This document shows, in pieces, positions 1 through 6,526 of a stretch of DNA of 7,883 bases (the stretch's first letter is position 1; every line of letters starts with the position of its first letter). The stretch lies in the NCBI GenBank assembly GCA_030667765.1, contig DAOUVF010000123.1, forward strand, positions 1 through 7,883, given 5' to 3'. The position numbers and the translations under genes are program-made. Below the pieces are notes generated by a model that had not been told where the DNA came from, searched no databases, and saw nothing but the letters and a program-made list of their open reading frames with translations. Origin of the DNA: Bacteroides sp. (GTDB lineage Bacteria; Bacteroidota; Bacteroidia; Bacteroidales; SM23-62).

Positions 1-890
1 GGCCACAGGGACTCCAACGTCCGGCCACGGGAGAATGGCCGCCTGATACCCTGAACTGGGATCTGTTTATCGGTCCGGCCAGGATGAAACCTTACCATAG
101 TATACTGCATCCCTGGAGCTGGCGGGGATGGTGGGACTACGGAACGGGAGCCCTTGGAGATATGGCCTGCCATATAATGGATCCGGTCTTTAAGGCCCTG
201 AAGCTGGAATATCCCACCAAGGTTCAGGGAAGTTCCACCAGTTTCAATACGGAATGTGCCCCGGTCGCAGAAGTGGTAAAATACACCTTCCCGGAACGGG
301 TTAAGTATAAAAAGGTAAAAATGCCTGAAGTGGAAGTTACCTGGTGGGATGGTGGACTTCTGCCCCCGAGGCCTGAAGATCATCCGGCTGGGGAGATGCT
401 GGGCAGAGACGGTGGTGGCGGCTGTTTGTTTATAGGTACCAAAGGAAAAATTATGTGCGGCGTATATGGAAGAGATCCATATCTGCTGCCGGAATCACTT
501 GAGGCATCCTATAAGAAGCCTGAGCCGTACCTGAGGAGGGTAGATCTTGGACACCAGATGGATTGGGTCAGGGCCTGTAAGGAAAGCCCGGAAGACAGGT
601 TGGAATCCAGCTCAAACTTTGGATATTCCGGTCCACTGAACGAAATGGTGGTCATGGGCGTGTTAGCAGTCCGTCTGCAAGACCTGAAAAAGGAACTTCA
701 TTGGGATGGGAAGAATATGAAGTTTACCAATATCAGTGATTCGGATACGATCAGGATTGTTACATTGGATGAATTTGATGTCATTGACGGACATCCACAT
801 TTCAAGACAGAATTTACAGATCCTATCAACGCAAAAGGTTTTGCTGAAGAGCTGATCAAGCATAACTACCGGGAAGGCTGGTCATTCTAA
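1..890 (+). CDS. Gfo/Idh/MocA-family oxidoreductase, C-terminal part (5' end cut by window edge)
   Basis: This is the C-terminal part of an NAD(P)-dependent sugar or inositol dehydrogenase-like protein. The frame is open from the first complete codon at position 3, giving 295 visible residues before TAA at 888-890. The residues before the ATG at 84 are already family-like (LNWDLFIGPA just before that Met), so 84 is an internal Met and not the start. Next come WRGWWDYGTGALGDMACHIMD, a family block with a His-x-x-Asp at its end, then a glycine-rich stretch (RDGGGGCLFIGTKGKI), then SSNFGYSGPLNEM and a C-terminal REGWSF. These match the substrate-binding C-terminal domain of long (about 430-450 aa) Bacteroidota members, many of which have an N-terminal export signal. 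The Rossmann NAD-binding domain and any signal would lie upstream of the window. The substrate is unknown; sugars or glycoside derivatives are usual for the family. The family call is secure, the specific function is not. Confidence 0.93.
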   Translation, partial: PQGLQRPATGEWPPDTLNWDLFIGPARMKPYHSILHPWSWRGWWDYGTGALGDMACHIMDPVFKALKLEYPTKVQGSSTSFNTECAPVAEVVKYTFPERVKYKKVKMPEVEVTWWDGGLLPPRPEDHPAGEMLGRDGGGGCLFIGTKGKIMCGVYGRDPYLLPESLEASYKKPEPYLRRVDLGHQMDWVRACKESPEDRLESSSNFGYSGPLNEMVVMGVLAVRLQDLKKELHWDGKNMKFTNISDSDTIRIVTLDEFDVIDGHPHFKTEFTDPINAKGFAEELIKHNYREGWSF

Positions 891-1003
891 ATATTGAATT
901 CCCTCATTTTAAATGGTTCACCCGGCCTAAATTAGCAGATTTTTAACACATTCATATTGGGAGTTTAAGTAATTTCGGCCAAACTTTATTATAGCCATAC
1001 AGG
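891..1003 (+). promoter_or_regulatory. Intergenic leader of the QorB-like gene; possible promoter/operator
   Basis: This 113-bp gap is about 34% G+C by hand count, lower than the flanking genes. It contains an imperfect inverted repeat (listed separately) and TAATTTCG at 970-977. The latter matches five of the six fixed bases of the Bacteroidota -7 consensus TAnnTTTG, but no TTG lies at the right distance upstream (the nearest, 957-959, is too close). No U-tailed hairpin was found, so there is no evident terminator for the oxidoreductase gene. The regulatory role is inferred only from position and composition. Confidence 0.25.
924..980. repeat. Imperfect 11-bp inverted repeat upstream of the QorB-like gene
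   Basis: The left arm GGCCTAAATTA (924-934) is the reverse complement of the right arm TAATTTCGGCC (970-980) at 10 of 11 positions; the single mismatch is T928 against C976. The spacer is 35 bp. The right arm covers the only -7-like element in this gap and ends 23 bp before the ATG at 1004. It could be a paired operator for a dimeric or looping regulator, or a weak transcript stem. The spacer is too long, and a U-tract is missing, for an intrinsic terminator. A chance origin is possible. Confidence 0.4.
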
Positions 1004-1855
1004 ATGAAATTAGCAGTAACTGCAGCAAGCGGACAACTGGGTGTTGCCATTGTAAATGAAGCCATCAGGCAACTGGGCAGCCAGAACATAATTGGTATCG
1101 CCCGGAATCCGGAAAAGGCTGTTCATCTTGGCCTGGAAATCCGCCAGGGGGATTACAATAATGGAGAGGAATATCAGAATGCACTAAAAGGCATTGAAGT
1201 TGTGTTGCTGGTATCCGGAATGGATGCACCGGAAAAAAGAATTGAACAACACAGGAACGTGATAAATGCAGCCAGAACAGCCGGGGTGAGAAAACTGGTA
1301 TATACCAGCATTTTTGGTAAACCGGGCAAGTGTGCATTCGATCCTATCATTTTAGCAAACAGGCAAACGGAGCAGGACATTATGGATAGTGGACTGGACT
1401 GGTCAATCGGGCGGAATGGCCTTTACCTGGAGGCTGACCTCGAATACCTTGATCATTATTTCAAGGATGGTAAAATATCCAATTGTGCAGGTGAAGGCAG
1501 ATGCGCCTATACCACCCGTGATGAACTTGCAAGGGCATACCTGGATATGATCACCAGGGATGAATTAAACGGATCTGTCTATAACCTGGCCGGGGAGACC
1601 ATCACACAACAAGAACTGGTAGATGCCATTAACCTGGTCTATGGATCTGATCTGAAGTTTGAATCCATGAGTGTTGAAGAGTACCGGAGGGACAGGACAG
1701 CAGCCCATGGGGATGTATTCGGGACAATCATCTCCGGGATCTATGAAGGCATACGCAAGGGCGCTTTTGAGATTGATTCCGATTACCGCTCGGTTACCGG
1801 CAGGGAGCATATTTCAGCAGCTGAATATATCAACTGGTATAAATTAAACCATTGA
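1004..1855 (+). CDS. NmrA/QorB-like NAD(P)-binding reductase (atypical SDR)
   Basis: This complete 283-residue protein resembles E. coli QorB (YtfG, about 286 aa) and triphenylmethane reductase-like atypical short-chain dehydrogenases in length and motifs. The N-terminal nucleotide loop TAASGQLG (residues 6-13) is the GxxGxxG motif with Ala in place of the first Gly. ARNPEKA (33-39) ends the second strand; its Arg suggests a preference for NADPH. Further family blocks are EQHRNVINAARTAGVRKLVYTS (81-102) and SIGRNGLYLE (134-143). The classical SDR YxxxK catalytic pair is not evident, as is usual for this subgroup. The likely role is cytosolic NADPH-dependent reduction of a quinone or related electron acceptor; the physiological substrate is unknown. 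The ATG at 1004 is chosen because the Rossmann strand begins at once; AGG directly abuts it, too close for a normal ribosome-binding site. The gene ends in TGA, 84 bp before the adaptor gene, and could be separate from the pump operon. Confidence 0.88.
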   Translation: MKLAVTAASGQLGVAIVNEAIRQLGSQNIIGIARNPEKAVHLGLEIRQGDYNNGEEYQNALKGIEVVLLVSGMDAPEKRIEQHRNVINAARTAGVRKLVYTSIFGKPGKCAFDPIILANRQTEQDIMDSGLDWSIGRNGLYLEADLEYLDHYFKDGKISNCAGEGRCAYTTRDELARAYLDMITRDELNGSVYNLAGETITQQELVDAINLVYGSDLKFESMSVEEYRRDRTAAHGDVFGTIISGIYEGIRKGAFEIDSDYRSVTGREHISAAEYINWYKLNH

Positions 1856-1939
1856 TCATATAAAGAGTCAAAGATTTTTGATTCTGCGTATATTTACGTG
1901 CTTTTTAGAAAAATATTACATCTCCGATATATTTAAGTA
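1856..1939 (+). promoter_or_regulatory. AT-rich leader of the efflux operon; possible promoter region
   Basis: These 84 bp hold 21 G/C bases by hand count (25%), far below the neighbouring coding DNA, as expected for a promoter-bearing gap. TATATTTA occurs at 1889-1896 and 1928-1935, each matching five of the six fixed bases of the Bacteroidota -7 consensus TAnnTTTG. The nearest TTTG (1877-1880) is only 8 bp from the first copy, so a proper -33/-7 pair cannot be assembled. CGTA-N4-TACG (1887-1898) is a short palindrome over the first copy. TTTTT-AG-AAAAA (1902-1913) is an A/T tract. No Shine-Dalgarno sequence precedes the ATG at 1940. Confidence 0.35.
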
Positions 1940-3262
1940 ATGAGAAAAATTGACAAAAGGATCGTAGTTATTGCGGCCTTTATTTTTATAGTGGGACTGG
2001 CCTACGGACTGATGAGGTTCCTGGCTGCCCAGAAGGAAGATATGCAGCGGCGTCCACCTGTGGCGGCCAAAAGATTCGTAAAGGCAGAACCAGTCAAATA
2101 TGTTACCATCCTGTCACCGGTGTCTGCTGACGGCAGGCTTACCTCCACTGCCGAAGTGGATATTGTGGCAGAAGCTTCAGGGAGGTTGCAACAGGGTGAA
2201 ATCGCACTTAAAAAAGGAACCAAATTCTCACAGGGAGATATCCTCTTTGTCGTCTATCCCGATGAAGCCGAACTGGCACTAAAAGCAAGCAAAAGCCAGT
2301 TCCTGAATACCCTGGCAAACCTGCTGCCGGATATCAGGATTGATTTTCCTGAACAAGAAGAAGGGTATATGGAATTTTTCTCATCGATCAGCCTGGATCA
2401 TCCCCTTCCACCTTTTCCCGAGACGGAAAATGAAAAGCTCAAGATCTTCCTCACCAGCCGCAATGTTTTAAGCCAGTATTATAACATACGGAAAGATGAA
2501 TTGCAGCTTAGCAGACGGACAACCATTGCTCCCTTTGAGGGTACTTTTACAGAGGTAAACCTGGAGGTTGGATCATATACCAACACCGGGGGCAGGGTGG
2601 CGAAGGCCATTCGGACAGACGAATTGGAGTTGGAAGTCCCGGTAAAACGATTTGATGCAGCCTGGGTCAAAATAGGTGACCCGGTGACCGTGGAGTCAGA
2701 CAGAAGGGGATTGTCCTGGAAAGGGAAAGTTATCAGGAAGAGCCCGTTTGTAGATCCGAATACACAGTCCCAGGCCATATTCATAAAGATACAGAACCAT
2801 CGAAATCCGAACCTGCTGTCCGGTGAATACCTGACTGCAGCATTTCCCGGTCATCCCATTAAGGATGCCATGGAAGTACCACGTAACGTAGTCTTCAATA
2901 CCAACGAAGTGTTTGTGATCGTGGATAGCCGTCTGGAGAAAAGGGTGGCAAATGTGATCAAAGAGAACGAAAAGACCCTCGTTTTCAATGGGCTTGAAGA
3001 AGGCGAGGTACTGGTCATGCAACCCCTTATCAATGTGTTGGAAGGTACGCTGGTTGAAATGCTGGGGAATGATCAGGGCCGGACTGCAGCTGGCGAGAAA
3101 GGGGACAAGGCTGCCCGGGTAAAACCAGGAGAAGGTACTGACGGAAAAACTGAGGGAGCTACCGGAAAGATGAAAGAAAATGCCGCCAGGAAAAAGCCCG
3201 CAGAACGGGGTGAAAAAACCGCGGAAAAGAAGAAAAGAACTGAACAGGGACAGCCTGAATAA
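1940..3262 (+). CDS. RND efflux periplasmic adaptor (membrane fusion protein, HlyD/AcrA-like)
   Basis: This protein would link the inner-membrane RND pump to the outer-membrane channel across the periplasm. It is 440 aa long. Residues about 9-28 form a hydrophobic N-terminal anchor with no lipobox Cys, so it is probably membrane-anchored and not a lipoprotein. Two half-motifs of a biotinyl-lipoyl domain follow: 70-106 (VDIVAEASGRL, then KKGTKFSQGDILF) and about 195-222 (IAPFEGTFTEVNLEVGSYTNTGG). Between them, where AcrA has a long coiled-coil hairpin, lies a short segment with acidic and proline-rich parts (LPDIRIDFPEQEE at 129-141, HPLPPFPETE at 154-163). A beta-barrel region (about 226-300, including VKIGDPVTVESD) and a membrane-proximal domain (about 305-375) complete the fold. 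Residues 377-440 are a highly charged tail, probably disordered. The permease gene begins 17 bp downstream, so co-transcription is very likely. The family is secure; the hairpin geometry and tail function are not. Confidence 0.93.
   Translation: MRKIDKRIVVIAAFIFIVGLAYGLMRFLAAQKEDMQRRPPVAAKRFVKAEPVKYVTILSPVSADGRLTSTAEVDIVAEASGRLQQGEIALKKGTKFSQGDILFVVYPDEAELALKASKSQFLNTLANLLPDIRIDFPEQEEGYMEFFSSISLDHPLPPFPETENEKLKIFLTSRNVLSQYYNIRKDELQLSRRTTIAPFEGTFTEVNLEVGSYTNTGGRVAKAIRTDELELEVPVKRFDAAWVKIGDPVTVESDRRGLSWKGKVIRKSPFVDPNTQSQAIFIKIQNHRNPNLLSGEYLTAAFPGHPIKDAMEVPRNVVFNTNEVFVIVDSRLEKRVANVIKENEKTLVFNGLEEGEVLVMQPLINVLEGTLVEMLGNDQGRTAAGEKGDKAARVKPGEGTDGKTEGATGKMKENAARKKPAERGEKTAEKKKRTEQGQPE
3068..3259 (+). 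other. Low-complexity charged C-terminal tail of the adaptor, with a degenerate repeat
   Basis: This codes adaptor residues 377-440. By hand count the tail has 12 Lys, 5 Arg, 9 Glu and 3 Asp among 64 residues, with much Gly and Ala and almost no hydrophobic residues. Two segments resemble each other 24 residues apart: AARVKPGEG (391-399) and AARKKPAERG (415-424), each followed by Lys-Thr (403-404 and 426-427). The DNA copies have diverged, so any duplication is old, or the likeness is compositional. The + strand is purine-rich here. The frame stays open and joins the adaptor domain without a break, so this is part of the gene and not a frameshift artefact. Confidence 0.6.
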
Positions 3263-3279
3263 TCCTAAGATCTGCGGAA

Positions 3280-6200
3280 ATGAGGAAACTAGTTGAAAGA
3301 TTCGTACAATATCCCATATATGCAAACCTGGCCATACTTACCGTAATTCTTGCCGGCGTTTTTGCATATTCTTCGATGAAAAAATCTTTTTTCCCGGAAA
3401 CTGAGAGCCGTTATATCAGCATCTCTGTTTATTATCCTGGTGCCTCACCTGTAGAAATGGAGGAAGGAGTTACCTCCCGGATTGAAGAAGCTATAAGGGG
3501 ATTAATTGGCATCAAAGAGATCAGCTCAACATCTGTAGAGAACCGTTCCAGCGTCTCTATTGAAACAACTGGTGAATACGATATTGATGAAGTCTTGATC
3601 GAAGTAAAAAATGCGGTGGATGGCATTTCTGCCCTTCCTTCAGCAGCAGAAAGACCAATTGTTTCGAAGCGAAGATCCCGTTCACCCGGTGTCCGTATGA
3701 GCCTGTCACCTGTCGAAGGTGCCGATGTAAATCTGATGACCCTGAAGGATTATGCACAACGGATCGAAGAGGACTTCTACAACTCAGGGGTGATGAGCCA
3801 GATATCATTGTCAGGATACCCCCAACCGGAAATATCCGTCGAATGTAAAGAGGAAATGTTGCTTCGGTACAATATCACATTTGATGATATTTCCCAGGCT
3901 ATCCAGCGAAACAACCAGGATGTTTCGGGTGGACAGATTAAATCAGAAGACGAGGAATTGTTGATACGTTTACGGTCACGCAGTACAGATCCAAACAAGA
4001 TCGGAAACATCATCATACGGGGCCAGTCAGACGGAGGATTCCTTCGGATCAGGGATGTGGCAGAGGTGAAAAAGAAATTTGCCGATACCTCCAACAAATC
4101 CTGGTTGAACGGGAGACCCACGGTTTCCATTCGTGTAGAAAAACTCCCGGAAGAGGACCTTGAAGCCATGACCATTTTTGCCCGAAAATACATGGAAGAT
4201 TTCAATGCCAGGAATGCGGGGGTAGAATTAAGTATGTCCAGGGCTTTTCTTGATATTCTGCAAAGCCGTCTCAATCTCCTGACTAGAAATGGCATGGTTG
4301 GGCTCACCCTGGTCATCCTGACACTCACCATATTCCTGAGCCTTCGGCTTTCCCTCTGGGTAGCCTGGGGGATCCCATTCAGCTTCCTGGCCATGTTCAT
4401 GTTTGCTTATTTTTACGGGATCACCATCAATTTGATGTTCCTCATGGGGATGATCCTTGTGATCGGGATACTGGTAGATGACGGGATCGTGGTTGCTGAA
4501 AATATCTACCTGCATTTTGAACGGGGGAAGAGTCCCATGCAAGCTGCTGTAGATGGGACCATGGAGGTATACCCTGCTGTGCTAACCTCTGTGACTACCA
4601 CTATTATTGCATTTTCTCCCCTGTTATTTATGCAGGGTACAACGATGGAATTTATGTTGCAGGTGGCAGTTGTGGTGATTGCCAGCCTCTTCTTTTCACT
4701 TTTTGAGGCATTTTTTGTGCTGCCTGCACATCTTGCCAATCCAAAGGTACTTAACCGGAAGAGACTGAGAAACAAGAACAGGGGCATCAAAAAATACGTC
4801 GAAGGGTTCATCGTCTGGCTCCGTGACAGGATCTATCATCATATGCTTGGCTGGCTTGTCAGGTGGAGGCATGCAGTAATTGCCATACCGGTTGCCCTGA
4901 TCCTGATAACAGCTGGTCTCTGGATGGGGGGCTATATTAAAAACACCTTCTTTCCAAGGGTAGATTTTGACAACTTTGAAGTTAATGTGGCATTTACACC
5001 CGGAGATGGTGAAAGACAGACAATCAGATTCCTGAGACAATTTGAGAACGCCATCTGGGAAGTTAATGAAGATCTGAAGGAAAAATTCAGTGAAGAAGAA
5101 GATATCATTGAAAGGGTACAGACCAGTGTGGGTGGTGCATTCAACCGCCAGGAATCCGGTTCACATGCAGGCGCGGTTACGGTTTATCCCCGTGATCTTG
5201 AGGGACTCCCAATCGCCGGATTTGATATTGCCAATATGGTACGCCAAAAGATCGGCCCGATTCCCGAGGCCCGTAAATTCACAGTTGCCGGAAGGAACAG
5301 GTTTGGATCACCAGTATCTATTGGCCTGATGTCAAAGAACCTGGCTGAATTGGAAGAGGCAACAGACTACATGATGTACAGGTTGGGTGAAATGCCCCAG
5401 CTGAAAGATATTAATGAGAATGTTGCTCTTGGAAAGCAGGAGATCAGGCTGGACCTCAAGCCTAAAGCCTATTTTCTCGGACTAGATGAAAATGCCATTG
5501 CCCGGCAGGTCAGGCAGGGATTTTATGGTGGCCAGGCACAGCGGCTACAGGAAGGTCGGGATGAATTGCGTATATGGGTCCGATACCCGAAAGAAGACAG
5601 GCTGACGATCGGACAGATGGAAAAGATGAAAATAAAAACCGGTTCCGGTGTGTATCCGCTTATAGAACTGGCGGACTATCACATGGAACGTGGACCGGTA
5701 GCCATTAACAGGTTCAATGGTTCAAGAGAGATCCGGGTGGATGCTGAAACAGTCGATCCCTACGCTCCTGTACCTGAAATAATTGAGCAGATAGAGCTGA
5801 ATATCATGCCCGATATCCTGTCGCAGTATGCCGGTATAAGGTATATTTTTCACGGACAAAGGCGGTTTAGCACTGAAGCTGTTGCCAAGATATACAGATA
5901 TTTCGGTGTGGCATTTATCATCATTGTCCTGGTGATGATCCTGCACTTCCGGAGTTTCAACCAGACCCTGATTATCATCGCCATGATCCCATTATCTATG
6001 CTGGGAGTATTTTGGGGACATGGGATCCATGGTAAACCGGTATCACTGATGAGCCTCTGGGGGATGGTTGCCCTTACCGGGGTGATCATCAATGATGCTA
6101 TCGTGTTCCTTGCTAAATATGATGGCCTTCTGATCGAAGGCAAAAAGGTAAAAGATGCTGTCATAGAAGCCGGAAAGATCAGGCTCAGGCCAATCATCCT

Positions 6201-6513
6201 GACCTCTATCACTACTTCGGTAGGCCTTTTCCCAATCATTCTTGAAAAGAGTGTACAGGCACAATTCCTCATTCCGATGGCTATCAGCCTGGCATATGGA
6301 GTGGCTATCGGGACAGTATTTATCCTTATCTTTTTCCCCATTCTGATCATGCTCTTAAATGATGTCAGGGTATTTTTCCGGCAATTCTGGACAGGAGTGA
6401 AACCTGAACGTGAAGATGTGGAAGTTGCGGTCATTCATCACCGGCGCAAAATGATGCTGGAGGCCAATGGAAAAAAATATAATGAACCAGGACCGAATAA
6501 ACAAGGTGAATAA
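3280..6513 (+). CDS. RND-family efflux transporter permease (AcrB/MdtB-like)
   Basis: This is the inner-membrane, proton-driven pump of the tripartite system, 1077 aa, a normal length for hydrophobe/amphiphile-efflux RND proteins (AcrB is about 1049). TM1 lies near residues 12-33, followed by a large periplasmic porter loop (about 34-334). TM2-TM6 lie at about 335-482 and TM7 at about 532-551. A second large loop (about 552-870) and TM8-TM12 (about 871-1026) follow, then a basic cytosolic tail. The two-fold repeat typical of RND pumps is clear. TM4 carries GILVDDGIVVAENI with the proton-relay aspartates D400 and D401 (codons 4477-4482). In TM10 the AcrB K940-N941 position reads N938-D939 (GVIINDAIVFL), while R968 and T975 in KIRLRPIILTS match AcrB R971 and T978. 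The protein has one Cys (C189). The channel gene follows about 13 bp after the stop. The substrate cannot be inferred: drugs, bile salts, lipids, siderophores or dyes are possible. The conserved Asp pair suggests an active pump. Confidence 0.96.
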   Translation: MRKLVERFVQYPIYANLAILTVILAGVFAYSSMKKSFFPETESRYISISVYYPGASPVEMEEGVTSRIEEAIRGLIGIKEISSTSVENRSSVSIETTGEYDIDEVLIEVKNAVDGISALPSAAERPIVSKRRSRSPGVRMSLSPVEGADVNLMTLKDYAQRIEEDFYNSGVMSQISLSGYPQPEISVECKEEMLLRYNITFDDISQAIQRNNQDVSGGQIKSEDEELLIRLRSRSTDPNKIGNIIIRGQSDGGFLRIRDVAEVKKKFADTSNKSWLNGRPTVSIRVEKLPEEDLEAMTIFARKYMEDFNARNAGVELSMSRAFLDILQSRLNLLTRNGMVGLTLVILTLTIFLSLRLSLWVAWGIPFSFLAMFMFAYFYGITINLMFLMGMILVIGILVDDGIVVAENIYLHFERGKSPMQAAVDGTMEVYPAVLTSVTTTIIAFSPLLFMQGTTMEFMLQVAVVVIASLFFSLFEAFFVLPAHLANPKVLNRKRLRNKNRGIKKYVEGFIVWLRDRIYHHMLGWLVRWRHAVIAIPVALILITAGLWMGGYIKNTFFPRVDFDNFEVNVAFTPGDGERQTIRFLRQFENAIWEVNEDLKEKFSEEEDIIERVQTSVGGAFNRQESGSHAGAVTVYPRDLEGLPIAGFDIANMVRQKIGPIPEARKFTVAGRNRFGSPVSIGLMSKNLAELEEATDYMMYRLGEMPQLKDINENVALGKQEIRLDLKPKAYFLGLDENAIARQVRQGFYGGQAQRLQEGRDELRIWVRYPKEDRLTIGQMEKMKIKTGSGVYPLIELADYHMERGPVAINRFNGSREIRVDAETVDPYAPVPEIIEQIELNIMPDILSQYAGIRYIFHGQRRFSTEAVAKIYRYFGVAFIIIVLVMILHFRSFNQTLIIIAMIPLSMLGVFWGHGIHGKPVSLMSLWGMVALTGVIINDAIVFLAKYDGLLIEGKKVKDAVIEAGKIRLRPIILTSITTSVGLFPIILEKSVQAQFLIPMAISLAYGVAIGTVFILIFFPILIMLLNDVRVFFRQFWTGVKPEREDVEVAVIHHRRKMMLEANGKKYNEPGPNKQGE

Positions 6514-6526
6514 TTCAATTTTTGAG

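Noticed and set aside
1..31. Near-repeat GGCCACAGGG (1-10) and GGCCACGGG (23-31) at the window start.
   Set aside because: It is short, lies inside the coding frame of the oxidoreductase and has no further copies nearby; chance is the simplest explanation.
1902..1913. TTTTT-AG-AAAAA as a possible terminator hairpin after the reductase gene.
   Set aside because: The stem is only A-T pairs with a 2-nt loop and has no GC stem or following U-tract, so it cannot serve as a standard intrinsic terminator.
2696..3325. A 209-codon open frame on the - strand opposite the 3' end of the adaptor gene.
   Set aside because: It lies opposite the purine-rich charged tail, so its Phe/Leu/Ser-rich translation is the complement of Lys/Glu codons. 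It has no recognisable domain, and the + strand frame is clearly the real gene.
3777..4400. A 207-codon open frame on the - strand within the permease gene.
   Set aside because: It is a shadow of the secure permease frame; its Arg/Ser-rich translation shows no family motif.
5090..5329. A 79-codon + strand open frame inside the permease gene.
   Set aside because: It is out of frame within an uninterrupted 1077-residue RND protein and has no recognisable features.
5850..6434. A 194-codon open frame on the - strand within the 3' part of the permease gene.
   Set aside because: It is another shadow frame; the + strand encodes TM8-TM12 with conserved RND motifs, so antisense coding is not credible here.
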